Shown here: in pieces, positions 32,224 through 42,011 of the stretch
How positions within the stretch are numbered: position 1 is the first letter of the stretch
How the letters are laid out: every line of letters begins with the position of its first letter
Assembly (NCBI GenBank): GCA_910585805.1
Contig: CAJUFB010000023.1
Location: 1 to 52,344, forward strand
DNA length: 52,344 bases
Source: an uncultured Acetatifactor sp.
Lineage (GTDB): Bacteria; Bacillota; Clostridia; Lachnospirales; Lachnospiraceae
Direction of reading: 5' to 3'
The notes under the pieces: generated by a model
Seen by the model: the letters and a program-made list of their open reading frames with translations, nothing else
Databases searched by the model: none
Told to the model about the DNA's origin: nothing
Translations under genes and position numbers: made by a program

Positions 32224-32880
32224 AACAAAAAGGACATCTCCTTAAGCGCTGGAGACATCCTTGTATTTTCTCCCCGAGAGGTCTTCGAATACCGCTGTAC
32301 CGGCAGCAGCTGGAGTTTCTGGTGGTTCGAGTTCCGCTGCCTGGAAGCGGATTTCCTGACGCTGCCCCTGGAAACCGTCCTGACGCTGCCGCTGAACGAT
32401 GCCATGCTCTACTTATGCCGTGAATCTCTGGAAAGCCTGAAGCTCAAAGATTCCCGAACCGCTTCCGCGCTGCTGTCCTCCCTGCTGTGCCTGCTCCAGA
32501 AGGAGCGCGGCGAAAGCGACCGGCCGGAGGGCGCGCTGGCGCTTTTCCATCAGGCGGATCAGTATATCCACCACAACCTTGCCGCGGCAACCGTACAGTC
32601 CACCGCCCGGCACCTGAACGTCAGCGAACGCACTCTGCTCAATGTGTTCCGCTCCCTGTTAGGCATCTCTACCCAGGAATATATCCGGAATATGAAAATG
32701 GACATGGCACACTATCTGCTGACCACAGGCGCCTCTCCGGTCGGTGAGATCGCGGCGCTCCTGGGATATACGGATCAGTTCACCTTCTGCAAAAGCTTTG
32801 TCAGGCACTTTGGATGTTCCCCTAGCGAATACCGGAAACGCAAGGGGGTTCCCGGGCAATACGGAAGCGTCCTCAAATAA
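32224..32880 (+). pseudogene. AraC-family regulator, N-terminus missing
   Basis: The frame is open from about 32224, with cupin-type sequence KDISLSAGDILVFSPREVFE, through a helical linker to the double helix-turn-helix: ATVQSTARHLNVSERTLLNV, then IAALLGYTDQFTFCKSFVRH and SPSEYRKRKG. About the first 40-50 residues of the usual sugar-binding domain are absent and no start codon with a ribosome binding site is present before ATG at 32404. Such regulators normally activate adjacent glycosidase operons. Loss of the start probably silences it, though a C-terminal product from 32404 would still hold the DNA-binding part. Confidence 0.75.
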
Positions 32881-33053
32881 CTGATCAATCGCGATATGTC
32901 CGCATGCCGGTTCCATCAGCAGCAAATGGTGGACAGCGATTTTCCGGACCTGCCCCGGGCTGAGAAAGCAATCGGGGATGCAGCGGAGAACTGCCTTTCG
33001 CAGGCAGAACGGACTGCAGCCCCGACGCTTTAAAAATCATACTTTTCCCGGGA

Positions 33054-34343
33054 TCAATCGTTATTGGTCACAACTTCGCCGTGTCCCAGATTGTAAGTAA
33101 TCTCCCCTTCCAGCTCCACCTTCAGCACGGTGACCAGCGGATGCATCTGCATTTTGTCCGCCCGGATCCAAAGCGTGCCGGGGATGCCGCTCCAGGGCAG
33201 GGAACCGGTGTAATCATAAGTAAGCTCTTCGCCTGTATGCAGGACGCTGATCTTCTTCACCTGGGTCTTCACGCCCTTTACGCACAGGAACTCTGACGGC
33301 CTGTCGTAAACAAAGAGGTAGATGGTCTTCTTGTCCGCGGACAGGGTGCTGCCGCCCAGAAACTGGTTGTAGCTCAGGCCCTTCTCCGTATCATAGATGG
33401 CCTCCTCGTTGTCATGGATAAACTGTCCCAGGTCCTCCAACACCTTCACCTGTCTCTCGTCCAGGGTGCCGTCCTCCCTGGGCCCTACATCCAGAAGGAG
33501 CTTGCCGCCCAATGTCAGGCAGTCACAGAACATACGAATCACCTGGCGGCTGGTCTTGTAATGATTATCGGAAGGCCGATAACCCCATGACGAATTAATG
33601 GTCGTGCAGAACTCCCACACACCCTTGGGTCCCAACAGCGGAATGCCCTGCTCCGGCGTCTCGTAGTCGCCGTAACCCTGGAGACGGGAATTCACGATGA
33701 CGTTGGGATTCATGGACTGAAGATATTCCTTGAACTCCTTCGCCTTCCACTGGTTCGCGCTGCGCTCCCAGTCCCCGTCAAACCACAGCAGATCCACGGT
33801 GCCGTAATTGGTCATCAGCTCCCGCATCTGGTTGTTGTTGAACTCCAGGAACTCCTGCCACTTCTCCGGATCCTCCGGTCCCCCTGCGGGTGTGGCAAAC
33901 ACGTCCTTCAGATGGTTCTGCGGATCGGACCCTTCCGGATAAACCGTCCTGTAACGGGGATCGGACCAGTCGATGAGGGAGAAATAGATTCCCACCTTCA
34001 TGCCGGCGTCTCTGACAGCCTCCGTATATTCCTTGATGAGATCCCGTTTCGCCGGGGTCTTTTTCACCACACTCAGATCGGAATACCGGGTATCAAACAA
34101 CGCTACGCCGTCATGGTGTTTGGAAGTCAGCACCACATACTGTGCTCCCGCGCGCTTGAACAGATCCGCCCATGCCCTGGCATCAAATTTGGATGCCGTG
34201 AAGCCGTCGCACTGCTTCATGTAATCCTCATAGGAAATCCCGCCGTTGTGGAATGACCACGACTCGGACACATCTCCAACGGCATAGATACCCCAATGAA
34301 TGAAGATACCCAGTTTTGCCTTTCTGAACCATTCCTGCATCAT
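33054..34343 (-). CDS. GH29 alpha-L-fucosidase (intact)
   Basis: A 429-aa retaining fucosidase. WFRKAKLGIFIHWGIYAVGD at the start and LTSKHHDGVALFDTRYSD are GH29 hallmarks; the nucleophile is Asp about 189 in LLWFDGDW. ETPEQGIP and CTTINSSWGYRPSDN follow, then LLLDVGPREDGTL, and a C-terminal beta domain. No signal peptide, so cytoplasmic. GGAGG lies about 8 bases before ATG-ATG at 34343. Unlike the GH29 at 19959-20922 it is complete. It would release alpha-1,3/1,4- or 1,6-linked fucose, complementing GH95. It is followed only by remnants and preceded by the UroD-like chimera. Confidence 0.93.
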   Translation of the reverse strand: MMQEWFRKAKLGIFIHWGIYAVGDVSESWSFHNGGISYEDYMKQCDGFTASKFDARAWADLFKRAGAQYVVLTSKHHDGVALFDTRYSDLSVVKKTPAKRDLIKEYTEAVRDAGMKVGIYFSLIDWSDPRYRTVYPEGSDPQNHLKDVFATPAGGPEDPEKWQEFLEFNNNQMRELMTNYGTVDLLWFDGDWERSANQWKAKEFKEYLQSMNPNVIVNSRLQGYGDYETPEQGIPLLGPKGVWEFCTTINSSWGYRPSDNHYKTSRQVIRMFCDCLTLGGKLLLDVGPREDGTLDERQVKVLEDLGQFIHDNEEAIYDTEKGLSYNQFLGGSTLSADKKTIYLFVYDRPSEFLCVKGVKTQVKKISVLHTGEELTYDYTGSLPWSGIPGTLWIRADKMQMHPLVTVLKVELEGEITYNLGHGEVVTNND

Positions 34344-34407
34344 AATATAAATCCTCCTTGCCGATTACGGCACTATTTATCGTGATAATCCGGTACAGCC
34401 CGGACTA

Positions 34408-35820
34408 CTACCAACAGTTTACTATCTCTTCCTTGATAATGTCAACATACCTTTTCGCTTTTGAGATATCTTTATTTATGGTATAGACATCCCTCTGAGT
34501 AATCTCCATCTCGCAGCCCTTTGCCGCCTGCAGGCTCTCCCTGATATGCGTCCGGAAAGCCTCCTCATCCAGCAAAGTTCCCGTGCCCAGGTAATTGGGA
34601 CTGGGCTTGCGGTGGTAGATGATCTTGCTGCCCCGAAGCCTCTCCCCCATGTACGCTTCGTTGCACCAGGGCGATATGGACACCTTCCGCAAATTCTCCA
34701 GCCTGGAGATACAGTTCTCCCAGATCGGATCCACCGGCTCACAGCACCCGTATGAGAGCAGCCCGAAACTTTCCGAAATTTTCTTGTAGCAGGGGAAAAT
34801 AAACTCCTCAAACATTTCCGGCGAAATGCTCACCGTCTCCTGGGAATCCATAAAGCCCCATACAAAGAAGGCGTCTATGTTTTCCCATTTGGACATAGGC
34901 GGTATATCGCATCCGGAGGAAATCAGGAAATTCCTGTATCCGCCGCATGCCCTCATCAGCTCCAGGGTCGCTTCCCGGATACTCTCCGGGGTGCCGTTCC
35001 GGAACTGCCCCGCCGGGTCTATGTTTCCCATGACAAGGATGTCCTCCGGAATCAGGGGCAGCATCCGGGTCATATCGATGGCGTTTCCGAAATGACAGGC
35101 CGCGGCTCCTGTGTCCAAAATGGAATCAATCATTTGTATGGTGCAGTTTCCGCAATTATGATAGACGATGGCAAAAGAATCCTCCTGCAGCGCCTCCACG
35201 ATCCGCTTCACATAGGGCGCCGAAAATTCCTCCGCCAGCTCCGGGGAAAGCAGCCCGGCCAGAGGCTCCGCCAGCATGATGCCGTCCGCTCCCGCCTCCT
35301 TGTAGGCTTTTCCGTAGGCGATCAGGAATTCCGTCACCTTCTCCAAAAGCACAGCTACCATCTCCGGCTCATCATAGCAGTAATACATGATCTCCGTCAC
35401 ATCCGCCAGACGCCCCGCCAGGGAATAGGGGCCGATCATTCCGGCAAACACCGGGCGGTCCGAAATCTGCCTTACCGCTTTCCCGATGGCTCTGATATTA
35501 ACATCCGTCCGGCCGGCTCCCACTGGCGGAACCGCCAGCGCCTCCGCCTCCTCCGGGGCGGACACCACGCATCCCTTCACCGTAGGCACCTCGTCCTGGC
35601 TGACCGCGATGGACGCGCCGAAACACTCCGCTTCCACAGACAGATCCATCAGGCTCACGGCTGCCGCCGCGTCCACCCTGTCCGCGATCAGCTTCATCCC
35701 CTCCGCCTGCCTGTCACTGTCCGAAATCAGCTCCCGCACGCTGATTCCCATCAGCTGCACTGCCGGAAAGGACAGGATGGGCAGCGCTTTCTTCTTTTCC
35801 GCTCTCCGCTGCTCCTCCAG
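34408..35820 (-). pseudogene. Two UroD/MtaA-family genes fused by deletion, start codon lost
   Basis: Residues 1-299 (from the ATG at 35760) are an MtaA-like member of the uroporphyrinogen decarboxylase family: FAGMIGPYSLAGRLAD, zinc-ligand motif VYHNCGNCT, VMGNIDPAGQF and SSGCDIPPMSKWENIDAFF, which is the normal end of such proteins. From VWGFMDSQETVSISPEMFEE onward it is the C-terminal third of a different, longer member (YGCCEPVDPIWENC, ISPWCNEAYMGERLRG, TQRDVYTINKD). The join keeps frame near 34863. Upstream of 35760 coding sequence continues (RAEKKKALPILSFPAVQ) to a stop with no start codon. Members often transfer methyl groups to corrinoid proteins; this one is probably dead. Confidence 0.75.
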
Positions 35821-36046
35821 CCATAGTCAAATAAAATCGTCTATACAGCCATCAGCAAACGGTGTATCGTATATATATCCGTTATCCGGCACCCCAAAAG
35901 TAGGTAAGCGGCCAGTCCGATATCAACGCAGACTAGGATTCCTACCTTGCACAGCTTGACAAGCTGGGCCTTGAGAGGCTTCTGGAGTTAAAGGGTGCAG
36001 TAAAGGGTGAATAACAGCTTTATGCTATGCTGATGCACGACAAAAA
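35821..36046. other. Short intergenic stretch with remnant-like frame
   Basis: On the plus strand a frame near 35958-36014 encodes LDKLGLERLLELKGAVKGE before a stop and then the terminator. It could be the last residues of a lost gene. Nothing else is identified. Confidence 0.25.
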
Positions 36047-36076
36047 GACGACGGCTATTTGCCCGTCGTCTTTTTT
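36047..36076 (+). terminator. Intrinsic terminator (works in both directions)
   Basis: GACGACGG and CCGTCGTC form an 8-bp stem, preceded by five A and followed by six T. It separates the plus-strand remnant from the convergent oxidoreductase gene. Confidence 0.85.
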
Positions 36077-36143
36077 CTGCCCATGAGCGCATTATACTCG
36101 TGGGCGCAGTCATTTGGCGCTTTCTGTTCCGCATTGCGGCAGA

Positions 36144-37088
36144 CTACAGATGACGCAGGATCTCTATCACCTGGCGCAGTTCCCCCGGCTTCACCCGCTC
36201 CGGGAATCGGTCCTCCAGAACACACTTCGTAAAATAACGGATTTCGTTTGCATAGGCGTCGCTCTTCGGAAGGTTGATTCCGCCTGTATCTCCTTCTGCC
36301 GCTTCCGTGAGATCCGTCACGGTTCCGTCCTCCTCATACAGCATACACTGCTGCCTTTCAAAGGCGAGAATGGCTTTCTCAAACTGGAACCGGAAACTGG
36401 CCGTAAAGGGATAGGGCGCCGCATACCAGGAGGCTTCAGTGGTGACGAAAAATTCCGGATACTCATATACTACGCTGAAGTAGTCCTGTTCCGGCCGCTT
36501 TGCGCGGTGAACCTTCGCATCCTCCGGTTTTCCGAAAGCATATACCAAAAAGTCCAGATCGTGGATGTGCAGGTCAAAGGGCACCAGGCCGCTGCGCTTC
36601 TCGTCCGCCATCCAATTGTCCCAGCTCCACTTGGGAATCCCGCCCAGCCGGCTCATGGAACCGGACAGCAGTTTCCCGTATTTCCCAGAGTCATAAATCT
36701 CCTTCAGCAGCTCGTACTCGGGCCAGAAGCGCAGAACCTGGGCCACCATAAACTTCACATTGTTCCTGCGGGCGGCCTCATAGACCCGCTCCACGTCTTC
36801 CGCTTTCAGGGATACGGGTTTCTCGCAGATAACGTGAATCCCGCGCTCCATGGCCTGGACGGCATAGTCCGCATGAAGATAGGTTGGCAGACAGATGTCC
36901 AGAATATCCAACTGTTCCGCGTTTAACATTTCCTGAAAATCCGTATATAAATGCTTGTCCGGATACTTTTCCAGACATTCCTGACGAATATCGCACAGCG
37001 CCGCAAGCTCCGTTTCCTCCATGGCTTCCCAAGCGGGAATATGGGCGCCGCTGATCCCGCCGATTCCTGCCATTCCTACTTTCAGCAT
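36144..37088 (-). CDS. Gfo/Idh/MocA family NAD(P)-dependent oxidoreductase
   Basis: A 314-aa dehydrogenase acting on a sugar, inositol or sugar acid. The Rossmann motif GMAGIGGISGAHIPAWE at the N-terminus binds NAD(P); ICEKPVSL is the conserved EKP signature; LVPFDLHIHDLDFLVYAFG holds the Asp/His of the active site. ATG at 37088 overlaps the epimerase gene end by 7 bases, indicating an operon and coupled translation. With the isomerase it would interconvert a released sugar or its derivative; the exact substrate is not visible. Confidence 0.88.
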   Translation of the reverse strand: MLKVGMAGIGGISGAHIPAWEAMEETELAALCDIRQECLEKYPDKHLYTDFQEMLNAEQLDILDICLPTYLHADYAVQAMERGIHVICEKPVSLKAEDVERVYEAARRNNVKFMVAQVLRFWPEYELLKEIYDSGKYGKLLSGSMSRLGGIPKWSWDNWMADEKRSGLVPFDLHIHDLDFLVYAFGKPEDAKVHRAKRPEQDYFSVVYEYPEFFVTTEASWYAAPYPFTASFRFQFEKAILAFERQQCMLYEEDGTVTDLTEAAEGDTGGINLPKSDAYANEIRYFTKCVLEDRFPERVKPGELRQVIEILRHL

Positions 37089-37930
37089 AAGGCATTTCCT
37101 CCGTATATCTCCAAAATAAGCCGCTCCAGATAGGCTTTCGCATCCAATATATCCAACAACTGCTGCCCGCCGCTGATTTCCCGCTCGATGGTGACATATG
37201 CGTCATAGCCGAGTTCATGCAGCCGGACAAACAGTGCCCTGAAATCCACCTTTCCCTCGCCGATCCTGGTTTCCCGCCCCAGGTCATGGCCGTTGACAGG
37301 ATACAGGCCGTCCTTGGCATGCAGATTCCGGACATAGCGCCCGAACACATCCAGCGCATCCACCGGGTTTGCCTTCCCGTAGAGGATCAGGTTCGCCGTA
37401 TCCAGATTGACGCCCAGATTGTCACAGCCCACCCGCTCAAAGCAGCGCAGAAGCGTCACCGGCGACTCCTGCCCGGTCTCAAACAGCAGAAACTGTCCGT
37501 TTTCCTTCAAATGCTCCGCCACCGTGCGGACTGCAACGCAGAAGCTGCCGAAATTGGGGTCATTAGGGTTCTCCGGGATAAACCCCATATGCGTAACCAC
37601 ATCCGTAATCCCCAGCAGCCGGGCAAAATCCGCCCCGTCACACAGGTTCCGGATACGCTGAGCGCGGTATTCCGGCGGCACCAGCCCCAATGTAAGCTGC
37701 CCGTCATAAAAATCCCACACTTTCGGCCCCTCCCAACCGCACCAGAACGCAGACACGGTGACACCGTACTCCTGAAGCAATTCCTTCGTCCTGACGGCAT
37801 TTTCCTCTGTCCACAGCGCCGGCTCCCAGGCCATCAGCTGACAGGAATCAAAACCGTTTTCCCGCAGTACGGACAGGCTTGCCGCCAACTGCTCCGGGGC
37901 GGATAGCGTGACACAAGTACCGATTTTCAT
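37082..37930 (-). CDS. Sugar phosphate isomerase/epimerase (TIM barrel, AP-endonuclease 2 family)
   Basis: A 282-aa xylose-isomerase-like TIM barrel. Metal-ligand positions are suggested by LLFETGQE (Glu), NLGVNLDTANLILYG (Asp), VRNLHAKDG (His) and VTIEREIS (Glu). Such enzymes epimerise or isomerise sugars and inositols, often beside a Gfo/Idh/MocA dehydrogenase, as here. GGAGG lies a few bases before ATG at 37930. The GntR-type gene upstream probably controls the pair. Confidence 0.85.
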   Translation of the reverse strand: MKIGTCVTLSAPEQLAASLSVLRENGFDSCQLMAWEPALWTEENAVRTKELLQEYGVTVSAFWCGWEGPKVWDFYDGQLTLGLVPPEYRAQRIRNLCDGADFARLLGITDVVTHMGFIPENPNDPNFGSFCVAVRTVAEHLKENGQFLLFETGQESPVTLLRCFERVGCDNLGVNLDTANLILYGKANPVDALDVFGRYVRNLHAKDGLYPVNGHDLGRETRIGEGKVDFRALFVRLHELGYDAYVTIEREISGGQQLLDILDAKAYLERLILEIYGGNALC

Positions 37931-38019
37931 AGACTACCTCCTCCTTGTTTTATACTGGCGCGCGCATTCATTTTCCGGTTTTCCGTTCTGCGATACAGAT
38001 GCGCCCGCCCGCTTTTCTC

Positions 38020-38739
38020 TCATCTGTTGATTTCTATCTGGAAACTGCTCCTGCTGGCCGGATAATAACTCTCCGTATACTCCACTGCCTGTCCGCTCTG
38101 CGTATAGCCCTGGGATATGATAAACGCTGCAGGCTCAAAAGGCGTGATCCCCAGCCCGGCCGCCACCTCCGCCGGAGGCATGGCCACCTCCAGCTTCCGG
38201 GAGGCATGCACCACCGAAAGCCCCCGGCTGTCCAACGCTTCATAAAAAGAAGCATCCGTAAAATCCATCTCCGGCATCTCCGGAAACAGCTTCAGGGGAA
38301 CATACAGCGTTGTATACACCACCGGCGCATTGGAGTACATATTCTCCAGATTCCGTATCCGCACCAGCCGGGTAACCATCTCGTCCGCGTGTAATTTCAG
38401 GGCATCCCCTACCTTTTCCCCTGCCTTTTCCGTCTGGATACAGACTACACGGGTGCGCAGGATACGGTTCTTCTTCCTGCTCTCCTCCCGATATCCAGTC
38501 ACGAAACTGGTGGACTCATGTACAAGCTTGGGCTGAGCCACAAAAGTGCCGCTGCCCTTCACCCTGGTGAGCCTTCCCTCCCTTGCCAGCAGATCCAGAG
38601 CCTGTCTCACAGTGGGACGGCTGACGCCCAGAGACTGGGCCAATTCATTTTCCGTGGGTATCCTGCTTCCCAGAGGATACTGCCCGTCGGCAATCTGCCC
38701 TCTGAGCAGCTCTGCTATCTGTACGTAACGTGACTGCAT
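38020..38739 (-). CDS. GntR-family (HutC/UTRA) regulator
   Basis: A 239-aa repressor: winged helix with YPLGSRIPTENELAQSLGVS and RPTVRQALDLLAREGRLT, wing KGSGTFVAQ, then a UTRA ligand-binding domain (RLVRIRNLENMYSNAPVVYT, ISQGYTQSGQAVEYTESYYP). UTRA domains bind small sugars or sugar phosphates. ATG at 38739 is supported by AGGAGG 8 bases upstream; the frame continues further without a binding site. It lies 89 bp upstream of the epimerase-oxidoreductase pair on the same strand and likely regulates it. Confidence 0.9.
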   Translation of the reverse strand: MQSRYVQIAELLRGQIADGQYPLGSRIPTENELAQSLGVSRPTVRQALDLLAREGRLTRVKGSGTFVAQPKLVHESTSFVTGYREESRKKNRILRTRVVCIQTEKAGEKVGDALKLHADEMVTRLVRIRNLENMYSNAPVVYTTLYVPLKLFPEMPEMDFTDASFYEALDSRGLSVVHASRKLEVAMPPAEVAAGLGITPFEPAAFIISQGYTQSGQAVEYTESYYPASRSSFQIEINR

Positions 38740-38912
38740 GATCTGTGCCTCCTGTCTTCCATCCCGCAGCTCCCCGTCTGTGCCGCCATGGCATCGGACA
38801 GAGACTCTGCGCATTTTTCAATATTGTACCATAATCCGCTGAAAAATGCCTCGTTTTTTTAATAATTTATACATATTACTCCACCCTCCACGAGAAAGCC
38901 CGGCCATGAGCG

Positions 38913-38993
38913 TTATCTGCCCGGGGCGATGGAAGCCAAATCCGTAAACTCCAGATCCAGATGGGTCTGAAATATGACAATGATTTTCTCTAT
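38913..38993 (-). pseudogene. GH38/DUF5054-like N-terminal remnant with mutated start
   Basis: On the minus strand GGAGGG is followed by ATAGAGAAA and then KIIVIFQTHLDLEFTDLASI before a stop. QTHLDLEFTD resembles the zinc-binding start (HxD) of GH38-like/DUF5054 alpha-mannosidases. The expected ATG reads ATA, and only about 25 codons survive. It lies just downstream of the fragment at 39016-39950. Confidence 0.45.
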
Positions 38994-39015
38994 TTATACC
39001 CTCCTGCCCCGTCCT

Positions 39016-39950
39016 CTATAATAGAACGATCCGATACCGCTCCCCGGGACTTCCGCCTTTCGAAAGCAGCTGCAGACTCCGGAATATTGTCCTTGCGCCT
39101 TTCCCGCCGGAAGGGCGGTTTACAAGCAAAGTCAGTGCAAGCGTTTCCCCTGGCCGGAATCCGAAGATACGAAGATCCTTCCGCACCGCCACATTATTTT
39201 CCCTGGGTCCCACCACGGGAACGCCGTTCACCTGGATGTTCCAGTCGCCCGAGAACGCCTCCGCCTTTATCAGCAGATAAGGATATTCCGGCTCATACTT
39301 CCATGGAAGCCGGAAAGTAAACCTGCCTGCGGCATCTCCCTCTCCGGCTGACAGGACAAATCCCTCCGGGCTGATCTCGTAGGGGCTGTTTATCACCGTC
39401 CCCCATCCGTCGTCAAATGTATAGATTCCTTCCCTGTCCTGCAGCCCCAGGCACTCCGGCGTATTCAGCAGGATCAGATTTTCCTCCGAAACACGGAAAA
39501 CCCGCCGGACGCTTCCCCATATCCTGGGGCCGTTTTTCGCCGTCACCTGTACGGCATAACTGTGTCCCGGCGCAAGGAAACGCTCCGGAATCCGAAAGGG
39601 CTCACTGCCCTGCCCCTCCGCCTCATACAGCACTTCCGCGCCCTCGCTTACCCGGCAGCTGTATTGATACCCATAAGTCAGCCCGCCGATTTCCACATCC
39701 TCATTGCATCCCGCCGTGTCCGAGATCATCCAGAAATCCCGAAACGGACTGACCGCAGGACGTTCTGCCCCGGGACGCAGCTGTTCCGGATCTGCGCTGA
39801 CAGCAAAACCGGGCCTTTCTGTGGCGATTGTTGACTCCCGCAGCGCCGTCCGGGCCGGGCAGCCTCCGTATATGATCCAGGATGCGCTGCCCGAAGCCTC
39901 TATCTTCAGAGACAGCACTCCCGCACCGGAAAACGGCAGAACTTTTCCCT
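39016..39950 (-). pseudogene. C-terminal part of a large beta-rich protein, probably carbohydrate-active
   Basis: About 310 codons are open from the join at about 39945 to the stop at 39016. The sequence has a fibronectin-III-like part (HSYAVQVTAKNGPRIWGSVR) and a part resembling a galactose-binding fold (GIYTFDDGWGTVINSPYEIS, LPWKYEPEYPYLLIKAEAFS, NRPSGGKGARTIFRSLQLL). I do not recognise the family; no catalytic motif is visible. The 5' end is replaced by the head-to-head join with the mannose-6-phosphate isomerase gene, because coding sequence (FLKGKVLPFSGAGVLSLKIE) continues before the first ATG at 39918. The promoter is therefore lost. Confidence 0.5.
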
Positions 39951-41363
39951 TCAGAAAATCTGGATGCCGCCCGCCGCAGAATAGATACCGTTACATCCGG
40001 GATCGTACTGATATACGGCGTAGGCGCATCGCTGATATGTCGGGGAGATATCCTTGTGCTGGCGGACATCACCCGTTGGGAAATACAGCTGCGCTATCGG
40101 CGAGGCTTTTCCAACTGGAGAACCGCAAAGACAGATCTGCCCAAAAACGAAAAATACAAGCGGGGTTATTTCGCCGAATGGCGCTGGGCAGACCGTATCA
40201 AGGACAGGCTGCTGCCCGAAATGGATCTCTATCTGGATATGACCACAGAGCAGGAACCGGCCATGGTTTCCGGAGAAGCTTACCGCGAAGCCCTGAATCA
40301 GGCGGCAGAACAGCCCTTCCGCATGGTGCCCTATTTCGACCCGGGTGTATGGGGCGGTGACTGGATGAAAACAAATTTCGAGCTGCCGGAAAACGGCTCC
40401 AACTACGCCTGGAGTTTCGACGGAGTACCGGAGGAGAACAGTCTCCTTCTGGATTTCGGCGGAGGACGTCCCATCCAGACTCCGGCGCTGAACCTGGTCC
40501 ACTCCCATCCGGGGCAATTGCTGGGAGAGCGGGTACATGGCCGTTTCGGCGCGGAGTTTCCCATCCGGTTTGACATGCTGGACACCATGAACGGCCAGAA
40601 TCTCTCCTTACAGGTCCACCCGCTGACAGAGTACATACAGCAGAATTTCCATATGCACTACACACAGGATGAGAGCTATTATCTGCTGGATGCCCGGGGA
40701 GAAGATCCTTGTGTCTACCTGGGTGTAAGGACTGGCGCTGACCCGGAGGCTTTTGTGCAGGCCCTGGAAGAAGCTCAGGAGGGAGGCAAACCCTTCCCCG
40801 CAGAGGATTTCGTCAACCGGATTCCCGTGAAGAAGCATGACCATATACTGATCCCCGCCGGCACGGTACACTGCTCCGGCGCAAATACCATGGTATTGGA
40901 AATCAGTGCTACGCCTTATATTTTTACTTTCAAGCTCTGGGACTGGGGACGCCTGGATCTGGACGGCAGGCCCAGGCCCATTCATATAAAGCATGGTGCC
41001 GCCAATATTCAATGGTACCGCAACACGGAGTGGGTGAAAGAAAATCTGGTCGACAAAATCACGATAGTCCACCGGGACGAAAACGGCACTGTGGAACGCA
41101 CCGGGCTCCACGAGAGAGAATTTCTGGATACCTTCCGCGTCAGCACGGAAAGCGAAATGCCCATCCGCCGCAACGGCAGCGTCCATGTGATCAATCTGGT
41201 GGAGGGAGGACGGGCCGTCCTGACCAGCGATACCGGCCATTTCCCGCCTTTCGAGCTGCATTATGCAGAAACCTGCATCGTGCCTGAAGCGGCCGGAGCG
41301 TACAAAATCGTCTCTCCGGAAGGGACACCCATCCGCGCGGTCATTGCCTGCGTACGGAATTAG
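39941..41363 (+). pseudogene. manA: Class I mannose-6-phosphate isomerase with truncated N-terminal kinase-like domain
   Basis: Cupin-type zinc isomerase interconverting mannose 6-phosphate and fructose 6-phosphate. Metal motifs are NLSLQVHPLTEY (Gln, His), DESYYLLDA (Glu) and IPAGTVHCSGAN (His). In related Lachnospiraceae proteins a uridine-kinase-like domain precedes the isomerase; its end is here (LDAARRRIDTVTSGIVLIYG, ASLICRGDILV, RWEIQLRYRRG), but everything before about residue 20 of this piece is missing. The frame is open to an ATG at 39882 that lies in antisense sequence of the neighbouring remnant and has no binding site. The cupin part is whole, so some activity from an internal start is possible. 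It fits the alpha-mannosidase in the window. Confidence 0.7.
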
Positions 41364-41559
41364 GCCCCCTGTCTTAAAGCTCTGTCCGCCCATCGCCAGT
41401 GAGGACAGAGTTGATTCCACAGAAAAAGACCATAATAATAGTTTTTGACCGGGAATCCGATAACGCAGCGGAATCCCGGTCTCTCTTACTGCAGATTATA
41501 CTTTTGAAGTTTACCGGAAATTTTATCGGCATACAGCATAAAAAACATCTAAATACCGA

Positions 41560-41904
41560 CTATGGCTGCATATCCATCTCCTGCTGAACATACACAGGCT
41601 CCTCAATCAGTCCGATTCCCATAAAAACAGCCCATACATAAGGCGCGCCATATACATTCAGCGTCTTGGGACCTACGATCTTCTTCGGGGCAGCCTCCCC
41701 GACCTGATCCTGAATCAGTTTCTCGTAAGCTTTTTCAAAAGTGCTTCGGGTGATGGAGCGCTCCCGCCTGTCGGTGAACAGTTCTCCGCCCTTGATGGTG
41801 TAAGTAAAGGGAAGTCCCTTTTTCGTTAGAAATTGTTTGCCCTCGTGTGCCCGTATCTCATCCCACAGGCCGGGGACGGTTATCTTTGCAGTATTGAGTT
41901 TCAT
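41560..41904 (-). CDS. Conserved-looking hypothetical protein, 114 aa
   Basis: A small soluble protein starting MKLNTAKITVPGLWDEIRAH, with FTDRRERSITRSTFEKAYEK in the middle and LNVYGAPYVWAVFMGIGLI near the end. It resembles small proteins seen widely in Lachnospiraceae, but I know no function. AGGAGG lies just upstream of ATG at 41904. It stands alone; the 200 bases to the isomerase hold only an imperfect inverted repeat at about 41448-41483. Confidence 0.65.
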   Translation of the reverse strand: MKLNTAKITVPGLWDEIRAHEGKQFLTKKGLPFTYTIKGGELFTDRRERSITRSTFEKAYEKLIQDQVGEAAPKKIVGPKTLNVYGAPYVWAVFMGIGLIEEPVYVQQEMDMQP

Positions 41905-42011
41905 ATGCCTCCTTGTTTGAATTCCGCTGTCCGCAGGAATTCGACAACAGATATCGTTCTATGCCACCTCTATTGAAATGGTACCCGAAACGTGAGGCAT
42001 TGTCAATCTAT

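Noticed and set aside
32926..33033. Plus-strand 35-codon frame between the AraC remnant and GH29
   Set aside because: The peptide looks somewhat protein-like (DFPDLPRAEKAIGDAAE) but has no start signal or recognisable family; it may be a tail remnant but cannot be supported.
41448..41483. Terminator after the mannose-6-phosphate isomerase
   Set aside because: The stem has a mismatch and no T-run follows on either strand, so it is only an imperfect inverted repeat.
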